Source: Zygaena filipendulae
Lineage: Eukaryota; Arthropoda; Insecta; Lepidoptera; Zygaenidae
Assembly (NCBI GenBank): GCA_907165275.2
Contig: OU015652.1
Coordinates: 3,797,001 to 3,861,000, forward strand
Length of the DNA stretch: 64,000 nt
Reading direction: 5' to 3'
Shown here: one piece after another, positions 28,331 through 40,200 of the stretch
Layout of the letters: each line of letters starts with the position of its first letter
Position numbering within the stretch: position 1 is the first letter of the stretch
The notes under the pieces: model-generated
Databases searched by the model: none
Told to the model about the DNA's origin: nothing
The model's input: only the letters and a program-made list of their open reading frames with translations
Position numbers and translations under genes: made by a program

Positions 28331-30965
28331 TATTTGCCATGATTTTTAGAGTCACGGTTTGTGTGGGATTCGTACGATGAAACTATTTAATGAAGACAGA
28401 GAGAGGTTGAAGGTATAAAAATAAAAATTTGCATCAAAATATAATAAGATTTTCATTGGTATTTTCCCTTATAGAATTACGTATGAAGGGATTGTGAGGA
28501 TGTAAGGATTTTGAATAACTTATCCTTAGTGAGGTTACCTTCATCGTGTATGTTTCACTGCAGACGTTGACGAGGTGCGTTGTTGTCTACCGCGCTTACA
28601 TAACTAGTAACTAATAAAATTATTAATTACTACTAGTGCTAAATATCGAATATTTCTATGGAATTTCATGATTAGTAACCATGAAAAAACCAAAGCTTTT
28701 TAAATATGGTACCGTTAATGGTAACCTCTTTTGTAAGGCGTCTAAATTTCAACTTTCTTCTGACCACCAAGTCATAAAGTAAAACAGAAAACAAACTTTT
28801 TATATTACAATAATATAATATGATATAATTTACGGTCACTTTTTACATTTACGAATGATATTTAACATAAATTATAAACGTACACCAGCAAAAGAAATAA
28901 ATATGCATATCGATTTCATTCTAGTCACAATCTCACGAGAACCATCTTTTATTATAAAGAATTGGATAAATGTTAATGCAAATGAAAATACCTTTGTTAT
29001 TGTCAAAATCGTTTTACTTTTAAGTTCGTTTTAGTTTTAACATAGCCCTATGTTGATTTGTACCATTAACAAATTAAGCTCCTTAACCTATGCCGTTCAG
29101 GGCACATGATTCACGTGTCATTTCCAGAAATTTCGATCTTACCGTGGCGTTTTGTCTAAGGGGGGCTTGTTTTGCTATCATCGACAGGACACTGATATCT
29201 TTTGCTGGCCGCACGCGACCTATTTGAGCGTCGGACCGCACTCAGCCCGCGATGCGCCGAGCGTGGTCTGACCTTTACGCTAATTAGAGGCACTTAAGTT
29301 TTCCGCTCGCCTTTTATTCCGACTTATACGAGTATTTTCAAAAAGTCCAGTACGCAAAAAATAACATAGCGTGAGCATTTCATTTGACAGAAATTTCATA
29401 GATATAGTGTCTTAGGGGTAACGAAATAAGTATTAAAAATTGTAACAGTTACTGACAGTTCAGTTTTTAGATTTTTTTCACAACCCAACGATATAGTTTT
29501 GACTGCACAAGAAATACTTTTATGGTAAAATTTTAGCCCCAAATTTGTCACCCCCTAAAATCTGCCGCCCTAGGCTCCAGCTTATTCAGTCTGCTGGTAA
29601 ATCCGCCATTGGTTACTGACCTTTATTGCAATAGTAATAAAGTTCAACTACTACAAAGAGTGTAGAGCTACTTTTGGTTACGACTGACTCGAAGTGCACG
29701 CCCTGTGGTATTTTTTCGTTTAGCGGATTATGGTTCTACACGAATAACCGCAAAAAAAAACGCAAGCGAAAAATGTAAATTCCCCTAAAAATGGTTGAAC
29801 GCCACTTCACACTCCACAGCACCGAATAGCAACGCCCTTACTAAACGTGTACGAGGCGAGCGCTCGATAAAAATACACAAGTTTAGTACGGGCGCAGTAC
29901 TTAAAGATCTAGCGCGAATTTTTTCAACTTTCACATACAAAAATAAAAAGAATTGTAAACGAGATCGGATGCCTAGTTTATAATAACTCGCATAAGAACT
30001 TCCAATGCTGAAGAGTGGGGTCGTCCAACTCTACAACGGCCCCCGCAGACCATAAAGTTGGCCGCCCAATTTGCATGAGTCATGAGGACATTTCCAATAT
30101 GCATTACATCCATCCACACACACTTACACTTACGTTACTATAATATTATTCCTCCTCCTACACACGCACGACATATTGTGACGGGGAGTTTTAGGTAACA
30201 ATAAGTTTATTAATGACATAGTACTTATTGTTAGTTGTTTCAATAATAATGGTCGTAGATACAAAAACAAAGTTGCAATAAGACTGACACCATTCTCATT
30301 GAAACTCCAACTATTCGTCACCCAAAAAACTCCTGGCATACAATAAACCAGGTTAAAATATATAACATAATATCCAGTATTTATCAATGAAACAATTAAT
30401 TCATTAGTAAAAATGTATTTCAAACGACATAATATAAAAACTGCATATACTTAGGGGTTCGCCTTATGTCGCATGCAAATTGGACGGTTAAGTCGATCGT
30501 GTGTGGGGCCATTAAATTGGTTACACGCGATTAAACCTTACACTCCTGTTGAATCAATTTGTAGACACATCAGCCTATGCTTTCAACGTGCCCTTTTTAC
30601 TGGTCCATTTGTTGTCTCACAAATAATTAGCTCTATGTAATGTAAGTATGTGTATTTAATTAAATTGGGCTATCGGGAACAAAAAGAATGTCGATATTTT
30701 TGAACTTTAAACAAGTAATGAAGTTTTTTTAAGAAATAAACATCATTAAAACTTCAATTTTAAATAAAAACTATATCTATTCAAATATAGCATTTTTTAC
30801 CCTACCTACATACAACCAAAAAATGTGAGCTACGGCGCTAATGCTCTGACGGTCTGAACTTTCATTTGTAACAAAAAAAAGTAACATCCATTTGTGGGTA
30901 GCCACTTTTATGTATCCACACATTGATTCAACAGATTGAGTGTGTAATGGGTTTGTCTACCAAAT
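28331..30965. other. Intergenic spacer between two convergent genes; no gene seen
   Basis: Only short ORFs without domain character. A GC-richer block at about 29190-29290 is unidentified. No tRNA cloverleaf or rRNA segment was seen. Confidence 0.4.
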
Positions 30966-31157
30966 TTTAGATTTAGTTCCTCTTGTAGATTAATAAAAAA
31001 TATTAGACACGTTCTTTCATTTTTCACGTATTCAAAAAATAACGGAGATACATTAACGCAATGTTATTTTTTGATTACAGTTAAAATGAAAGAATACGTG
31101 TCCAATATTTTTTTTATTAATCTACAAGACGGACCAAATAGAATTTTGATTTTCGTA
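30966..31157. mobile_element. CRE-bearing MITE, copy 4 (core deleted) at the 3' end of ABCF3
   Basis: It has both outer blocks ('CTTGTAGATTAATAAAAAAT' on the left and its inverted partner ending CTACAAGACGGAC on the right) but has lost the CRE-containing centre. It starts about 70 bp past the ABCF3 stop codon in the direction of transcription. Confidence 0.7.
31113..31118 (-). terminator. Candidate ABCF3 poly(A) signal inside a MITE
   Basis: TTTATT on plus reads AATAAA on minus, 109 bp after the ABCF3 stop codon. It is the first such hexamer downstream and it sits in the conserved terminal block of the MITE. Confidence 0.5.
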
Positions 31158-31226
31158 CCCCGGAAACCAGCCTATCACGGTCCGTGCGTGCGCGTGCGCG
31201 CGTGTGCTTGTATGCGCGCGCGCCGC

Positions 31227-34200
31227 CTACTTGTTCTGCGCCTCGAGCTCGCGCTCGACGATCTTGCGGTACTCGTCGAAGCCGCCCTCGACGCTGGCGA
31301 CGGAGCCGCCGCCGCACACCCACAGCTCCTTGCACACGACGCGGATCAGCCGCTCGTCGTGGGACACCAGGATCACGCCGCCCTGGCCACGAACACACTA
31401 TTGTAGCACGTACATGATACAATATATAGCCCTACTTCAAACAAAAACATATATATCTATATATATAAAATGCTTTGTCCTGAATGACTGATGGATCAGC
31501 GCGCAGCCTAAACCGCTGATCGTACAAACTTAAAACTTGGAGGATGTGTTCTATGTATGACGTAGGTATCCGATAAGAAAGGATTTTAGAAAATTCAATC
31601 CCTACCCCTAAGGGGATGAAAAGGGGCTGCAAAGTTTGTATGGAACAATTCCGAGGGAACTTCGAAATTATCGCGGTTATATAAATTAATGAAGCTTTTT
31701 AAAATTTCTACTACTAACATTACCGCCAAAACGCAGGATGACATTATCAGAAAAAATAAGTTATTAATCTGTAAGGACACCTTGCATACATAAATACAAC
31801 AACAAAAATATACACAACTTGCTGTATTCGGGATAAAAAATAGCCTTAGTTACTCATGTTCATGCATTGTAAAGGGGCCCCATTAAACCTACACCTGGGT
31901 CGCAAGTCCCAGGCACTGCTCCGTGTTCCCTAATTATGTTGGTGCAATTGCTTATTATAGTTCTTTGTTCATTCTAAATGTGTCGCTCAGCTAATAGTCT
32001 CGGTCATACCTTTGCCTGCCTGTCCGTTACATCTTCATCATGATCCGTCATACTATATCGCCATTCAGTCAGCTAACAGTTCTATTCCTATTATTGCTAT
32101 AACCCTACATCAGAAGTGGGGTATTCGGATACTCCTAGTATTATCTCTTTTCCGACAAGTGTAAGTGTGCACCGTGTATTTGTTGATCGCCTTCCCCAGC
32201 GCCTCGATGGTCTCGATGTCGAGGTGGTTAGTGGGCTCGTCCAGCACCAGGAAGTTGGGGCACGCCATGCACATGGCGGCGAACGCGACGCGCGACTTCT
32301 GCCCGCCCGACAGGCTCGCGATCGTCTGCAGCGCGAGGTCGCCGCTCACCCCGAAGCTGCCCAGCTGCCGTCTGTACTCTTCTATCGTCTTGCCTGCGTG
32401 ACGGTTGCAGAAATTTAAATATATTTTTGCCCTGCTAATAGGCATGCTGACTAGATTTTATTGATAATATTAAAATATTGGACACGTATTTTTTTTTTGA
32501 CGTAATCAAAAAATAACGGAGATACATTGAGTTGAAATTTCGTGTAACGTCACTAACCGGACAGTTTATATGGCGGCTTATAGCGTTTGTATAGCGGTTA
32601 GTGACGTCACCACTCCCCGCCCTAAACTAAAAAGCAAATAATACGTGTACTTATAATGTTTTTTTTATCTTCTAACTGACGGGACTAATTAGAATTTTGA
32701 TTTTAAAAAGTCGTCAACATTCCTATTGTACTTGCAGTAATCGACATTTTTGTGATTTTAAATTTTTTTGCAAAAATGACATCCCAAGGAAATAATCTAT
32801 ACGTAAAAATATATTTACAAGTTTCTTTTATTACACTAAATTATAAGCATCAAGAAATATAATCTCCAAACCGCCATTCCGCAAGTACCGCAAGTACCTA
32901 CTGCGTTTGCAATAAATATTGAGGGCAAATTTATTTGCACACGGACCACGATCCAATAGGTGTGAAAAGAGAAGAAAACAAAAGTACAATAAGACAACAT
33001 AATGATCCAACAATAAGAACAAAAAATAAAATATTTTAATAAAACAAAAACTTATACATAAAGTTTATAACACGTTTAGCTTATACACGTTAGTGTGTGA
33101 GACAATGTGAACTCTCAACTGTCCCCCGCGGTTTTGACTTTTGCTAGAGCCAACTTTGCGATTTCATCAGGGATTTCGGAATAAAATGTATCCTATAAGT
33201 CTTATAATTCAGAATCTAAATTTCATTCAAATCCGTTCAACTATTTTATTATGTGAAGAAATAACGGACTTAATTGCGGTTTTCAACGATAGAATATGGT
33301 GATGGATGATACCGCGGGAACAGCTAGTAATTATTATGTAGTTATTAATGCCGCACTATCTACCTTTCTTTTTACATCTCTCTCTACCGGAGGAGGCTGC
33401 CTATGAAAAAAATTGCTTTCCATATGTTTCTGTGTTTTGTAAATATTGTGTCTTCTACTGTGTGTGCAATAAAGTATATTTGATTTGATTTGAATTGGCT
33501 ACTTGAGAAATTTTTTTTAGTCCGTCGTGTAGATTAGTAAAAAACATTGGACACGTATTTTTTCTTTTTTTACGTAATCCATACGTAATCAAAAAATAAC
33601 GGCGATACATTGAGTTGAAATTTCGCGTGACGTCACAACCCGGTGCTGTTTATTGCCGGTGCGGTCTATGTTTATTTTTGTTCATTTGAACAAGGAAAAT
33701 TTTTTTATTTTCTAACTGACGGACTAATTAGAATTTTGATTTCATACCCTGGAGAATACCCGATTATATAAAAACTAATCCCTAATTCCCTTGTCACGTC
33801 ATAACTTGAAAACAACAAGACGGTTCACCATAAAATTTTGCATACACGTTGTAAGGGGTACAGAGAAAGACAAAGAATACTTTATATCCCGAAATTCTCG
33901 CGGGGTCTCAGAAATTAACGCCGGCCGCAGGGGACAGGTAGTTTCTAATAATAATAAACATTTACCCGGATATGTTTTCTGCAGCAGCTCCACGGAGTTG
34001 ACGTTCATCTCGAGCTGGTCGACGTGGTGTTGCGAGAAGTAGCCGAACTTGAGGCCGCGGTGCACGCTGCGCGCGCCGCTGGTCGGCGACAGGAGGCCCA
34101 TTATTATCTTCAGCAGCGTCGTCTTGCCGGCGCCGTTGTCACCCACCTGCGAAGGGAAGCGATGGGTCATGGAAGAAACAGTGTCGATAATCTTAGATCT

Positions 34201-37200
34201 TCACTAGCTGTTCCCGTGTATATATGAGAGTTTACTCGGGAACTTCGTGAAATCCGTTCTTAGCTGACGTCTCATATCTATAAATTATCTACCTGCCAAA
34301 TTTCAGCGTCATAGGTCAAGTAGTTTTCGAGATTCCATGTTCAGTCACAAAATTTAAATTCTAAATATAAAAAGTTTTTACATTTCGCTGTGAGTTCATA
34401 TTTTCGTTTCGTAAAACTGTGCTACATGACATATGTAGTTAGTCTGTGACACTTGGTTTTAGTGGTCTGGTAGTGTTACTTTTTAATTAATAACAGTTAA
34501 TTTAATGGGTATATTGACTAATTTTTTTTAGTCCGTCTTGTAGATAAATAAAAAATATTGGACATCTAATTTTTTTTTCGTAATCAAAAAATAACGGCGA
34601 TACATTGAGTTAAAATTTCGCGTGACGTCACTAATAGGACAGTTTGTATGGCGGTTTTAGCGGTTAGTGACGTCACGACCCCCTCACCCTAAACTTTAAT
34701 GCGGTTTATCTCTGTATATTTTAATTTATTTGAAAAAGCAAAAGTGTCTATGGTTTTTTTTTTTATTTTATAACTGACGGACTAATTAGAATTTTGATTT
34801 TCAAAAGTAGTCAACATTCCTATTACATAATTCAGTATTAAAAGTTTCCGTTTCCATTTTGGACGATTTCTGGATTAACTGAGCGAATCCCAAAATACCT
34901 CAGCGTCAAAAACGCTCACTCTACAGAATACCTATGATCTCAAAGCGCGCGACGGTCGAGCGCTAGCGCAACGTCCAAAGCGCTTTTTATAAGAACGCGC
35001 GTTAGCATGCGTACGCTTTGAATAAAATGCATGTAGTTGTAAACGCAAATCAAAACGCGAGAAGCGCTTGTCATGTGAACCTGCACTTATGCTACAAGAG
35101 TGTTGTTCACTCTGCAGTCTGCACTCACAATACATATCCTGGAGTCGAGCGTCGCGCCGAGGTCGACGTGCGAGAAGATGACCTTGTCCTTGGAGTAGTA
35201 GAAGCCGACGTCGTTCAGCTGCAGGATGGGCGGCGACAGCGGCTCCGTCTCCGGGAACCGCAGCACCACGTCCACCTCCTTCTCTATGGGCTTCAGCTCC
35301 GGCCTAGTCGAACAATCACAGCATGTACAAAATGAGGGGGGGGGGGGGAGCGACACCAATAGAACTATTAAAAAACTTTTCTTAAAAATTGCCTTTTACG
35401 GCCGCACTCAGAGTCGACTGTAATGATTACGTAGTTAAGTATAGATTTTTAAAACAAAACTGCCGCAATTAGAGACGTTCAGTAAATTAATGTTAATTGG
35501 CATTTAATGAGATGTAACTTAATTAGTTAAATGCCAATTAACATTAATTTATTAAACTTGTCTGATAGCTCCTCCTACAGGTGAATGACCTTTGGGTATG
35601 CTAACTCGACCCACAGCGACAATACTGTCCAACTCACATTCAGTATTGATAGCCTACCCACTTTCATGATGATGAGAAACATAAAGTTTAGTAAAGGGGT
35701 CGTCCATTAATCACGTGATTTTATTAGAAGTCAAGTCAAGGCCATTCCCCCTTCCCCCCCTACATATTTCGTGATTTTTTTCAAAAACCCCCTTTCGACA
35801 TAGAAATAGTATTGTTTGGTAGTAAACTTACAGTTTGTCGAGCATTTTGATCTTGCTCTGCACGGAGGAGGCGCGGTTGGCGTTGTAGCGGAAGCGGTCG
35901 ATGAACTCCTGCGTGTGCGCGCGGTGCTGCTGCTGCGCCTCGTACTCGCGCTGCTGGTTCTTCAGCTTCTCGGTCTTCGTCTTGTGGAACTGCTCGTAGT
36001 TGCCTCTGAACAGTGTTCAAGTAGGTATTGAAGTATTTATTGCAAGTAATAGGCTATTTAACTGTTTATTTTTTATAAATTCTATTTAGTCCGTCAGTTA
36101 GATAATTAAAAAATAATAGACAGGTATATTTTGCTTTTCAAATTGATGAAAATATACTTGGAAATAGCGCATTAAAGTTTAGGAGTGGGGGCTCGTAACG
36201 TCATATCACATTATCACATATTATGCATGTAAAAACTGTACCTGCTAGTGACGTCACGCAAAATTTCAACCCAACGTATCTCCGTTATTTTTTGGTTACG
36301 TAATAAAAAAAACATGTCTAATATTTTTTACAAATCTAGTCAAATATTGTAATTTATGCAGTTTATGCTTACAAATAAATAAAAATGAAAACTCATTAAT
36401 GTTTCTATTGACAATTTACCTGTAAGTGTCTATCCTCTGTGTGTGTAAATGCAAAATATCCGTTGGCACAGTGTCCAAGAAATTGCGGTCGTGAGACACG
36501 ACGAGCAGCGTTGTCGGCCAGTTTTGGAGGTAGTTCTCTAGCCAGATAATGGCTTTTATGTCCAACATGTTCGTCGGCTCGTCCAACAATAGGAGATCCG
36601 GTCTGTGAAAAGAAACACATCGTATAAAACAAATATCCAATAGTAATAGACTGTTTAACCTAAGTACACACGCGTGTTCAGCATGTTTTGATCATGCGCA
36701 CTTGATATAATGAACAGTTTCGAAAAAAGTCGTGCAGAAAACGTATGGGAGACTCGCCAAAAGGAAGCCTGCAGCTACTTACGAAGTTTCGAGTAGGTAT
36801 ATAGATCATTTTAAAATAGGGGTGCTGTACTCCGGACTAGTACACGCAAAACTAGTTTTGATTGGCTGACCAAGTGACATGACATGACGATTCGTTGCAT
36901 AAGTTTTCTATGCGGTTACACATAGAAAACATAGAAATTGTAGAATGTCAACTTGGCAAACCCCACTGATGACGGATGGAGCAAGAAAGTTCTCGAGGGG
37001 CGACCACGAACCGGAAGACGCAGGGTGGGTAGGTCCGCTACGAGGTGGACCTACGACTTGGTAAAGATCACGGGACCGGTCTTTGTGGCGATCCTTGAGG
37101 GAGACATATGTCCAGCAGTTGACGTATTTCAGCTGATATGAATAAAATTGTATAATACCCACTTACTAGGAGAACAAGGCCTATGTCCAGCAGTGGACGC

Positions 37201-40200
37201 ATTTCGGCTGATATGAATGAAATTTTGTGATACCCACTTACTAGGAGAACAAGGCCTATGTCCAGCAGTGGACGCATTTCGGCTGATATGAATGAAATTT
37301 TGTGATACCCACTTACTAGGAGAACAAGGCCTATGTCTAGCAGTGGACGTATTTCGGCTGATATGAATGAAATTTTGTGATACCCACCTACTAGGAGAAC
37401 AAGGCCTATGTCCAGCAGTGGACGTATTTCGGCTGATATGAATGAAATTTTGTGATACCCACCTACTAGGAGAACAAGGCCTATGTCCAGTAGTGGACGC
37501 ATTTCGGCTGATATGGAAATTTTGTGATACCCACTTACTAGGAGAACAAGGCCTATGTCCAGCAGTGGACGTCTTTCGGCTGATACGGATGAGATTTTGC
37601 GATAACCACTTACTTGGAGAACAAGGCCCTCGCGAGGGCCAGCCTCATCCTCCAGCCGCCGGAGAACGTCCTGGTGGCGCGGGCCTGCATCTCGGGCGTG
37701 AACCCGAGCCCGCTCAGTATGATGGAGGCGCGCGCCGGCGCCTTGTCCGCCTCGATCGTCTCCAGGCGGACGTACAGTTCACTCAACTCCGTCGATAAGC
37801 TCGGATCCGTCGCTCTGATGAAGTTTTGTTTGAAATTAACAATTAAATCACTGACCGTAAACAAATATGAATATGCATATTATGATGGCGCATTTCCAGA
37901 ACTAATTAGGTAAGTTGATTCATTTTAATTGTAATCTACGAATCTACTACTGATATGGCTTAAAGAGCACACACATGCACACCACGTTTTTTAAACGCGC
38001 CGCCGACGCGCGTTTGTAGCGATACAGACGCGATACGCACGCGTATCAGACGCAGCCTATAGACTTTTGTAGGATAGAAGCGCGCCGTCCACGCGCCGTC
38101 GACGCGCGTTTCGAAAACGAGCGTCGACGGCGCGTTTAAAAAACGTGGTGTGCACAGGCTCTTAGTCTAGTCTTGTGCGTTCACGTAAGCTTTTCTTTCA
38201 AGATTGCAGTTAACTTCGCTCTGTTTCTGGTATTTTCGGATTGTCAAATATTTTATTAATGTGCGAGCTTTCAAAAGGGAGTAAGCACATGTACACGCTC
38301 CCTTACGCAGTAGGTACGCTAAAGCACATGTGTAAATACAGGTTTATTTTAATCACTTTGTGCGAATGTAAATATGTGTGCTGTACGTCGTATTGTTTAT
38401 GTATTAAACGAACACTTGCAGGCTACTACTGTTTTACATGACATGTTTTCCACTGACCGACGTGTTAGAACAACAAACTACTCGCCCATTGTTAATGGCA
38501 GACGTGATCTCCTTCTCGCGTTTCAGCAAGCCCTCTCTGACGGTGTCGCACTCGAGCACGCTCTGCAGCGCCAGGGTGTCGTCCCCCACCACCTCCTGCT
38601 CCACGTGCAGTATGGAGATGTGCGATGGTATCTTCAACTGTTTGGTCGAGATCAACCGCAAAAGTGTCGTCTTGCCGAGCCCGTTGCGGCCGACGAGACC
38701 GTACCGTCGGCCGAACGCTAGTAATAAGTCCGCACCTTGCAGTAGCACCCTGAAACAGTTTTATGTTACGTTTTCAACTTTCGCAATAAAAATCACAGAT
38801 CATTTATATGCAGACCCCATCCTAGCTGTAGTGTATGTACACCGGCTGAGAAGGGCAGTCTGTCAACAGCTGTTGTGGAGTGCGCACATGTGCTAGTACA
38901 TACATCACAACCTATTATAAATACAGAATAAAAGTGTTTTAATCTATTACGAGACACTACATGTGGCGACGAGGTAAAAGTGAGTAGTACCAAATTGACA
39001 AATTTTTGAGAAAAGGAAAGGTGAGGTACAAGAATTGCAATGTATGTACAGTCAGCTGTAGAACTATGTATGCACTTTTGACAGTCATTGAATCCTATTG
39101 CAATCGTAATAGAGTTCGAATACTGACCAAAATGTATGCATATTGGTGCTGGTGACTGTACACAATGTACACAAGCTATACCTACTAAAAATTTGGTCAC
39201 TTTGTTCCGAGCGAGTTTGCCCGAGCGGCGGACGTTGTTTACATTGAACATTACTAACCATATACACATTGAATGGTATCACAAGTATATCTTACCGACT
39301 TACTAATTTTTATCTACACAAAGTCTAATGTTGGTAATTGATCGAAACGAATGCATAAGACCTTATACTTTTGGTTCAGATACACCATCAACAACAATTT
39401 AAGAGTGTATGTGGATTAATTTTACTTATTATTTTTATCGAGTGTTAAAAAGCTACCGAGTATTAAAAAGCACGTTTTGTATAAAGCTCATCTAAATGTG
39501 CTATTTATTAATGTAAATTTGAGTCTGCTTGTGAAGACCTATCATTAACAATTTATTGCACTGAAATTTTAATTATATAAAATTAATTGCTTGATACCTA
39601 ATGCTAAAAAAGCTATATAAGTACATACGCTTGAATATACATGGCTACGCAATGAAATCGCCCGATTGGGTATAGCCACGCATAACAAATACAAGGACAC
39701 GCAATTAAATTACCTACTGGTAAATGGCTACGTATGAAATACAAGGCCACGCAATTCAATTACTGGTAAACGGCCAAGCACAAAAATAAAAGTCCACACA
39801 ATTAAATTACTGATAAATGGCCACGCATAACAAATAAAAGGCCACACAATTAAATTACTGGTAAATGGCCACGCATAACAAATAAAAGGCCACGCAATTA
39901 AATTACTGGTAAATGGCCACGCATAACAAATAAAAGGCCACGCAATTAAATTACTGGTAAATGGCCACGCATAACAAATAAAAGGCCACGCAATTAAATT
40001 ACTGGTAAATGGCCACGCATGACAGATAAAAGGCCACGCAATTAAATTACCTACTGGTAAATGAACACGCATGAAATTAAAAGGCCACGCAATTAAATTA
40101 CTGGTAAATGGTCACGCATAAAAAATACAAGGCCACGCAAATTAATCTTTCATGCGGGTAAAAGACCACGAAATTAAATCATTGCTAAATGAACACACAT

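Noticed and set aside
31117..31422. Arg/Ala-rich ORFs around 31.1-31.4 kb on both strands
   Set aside because: They are shadows of the GC-rich last ABCF3 exon, whose correct frame ends with the conserved [10 protein letters not shown] region.
37068..37502. Long minus-strand ORF of repeated 25-residue units
   Set aside because: It is produced by the 75-bp tandem array (a multiple of 3). Other frames are open as well and it lies in an ABCF3 intron.
38482..38485. GT donor at GCGA|GTAGTT for ABCF3 exon 5
   Set aside because: It leaves the wrong phase and leads to an early stop in exon 6. The GC donor four bases earlier restores the conserved reading frame.
38793..39269. 158-codon minus-strand ORF
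   Set aside because: It overlaps the left LTR and leader of the retrotransposon and has no domain character.
39728..40072. 114-codon repeat ORF on minus
   Set aside because: It is an artefact of the 48-bp (16-codon) minisatellite in the LTR element leader.
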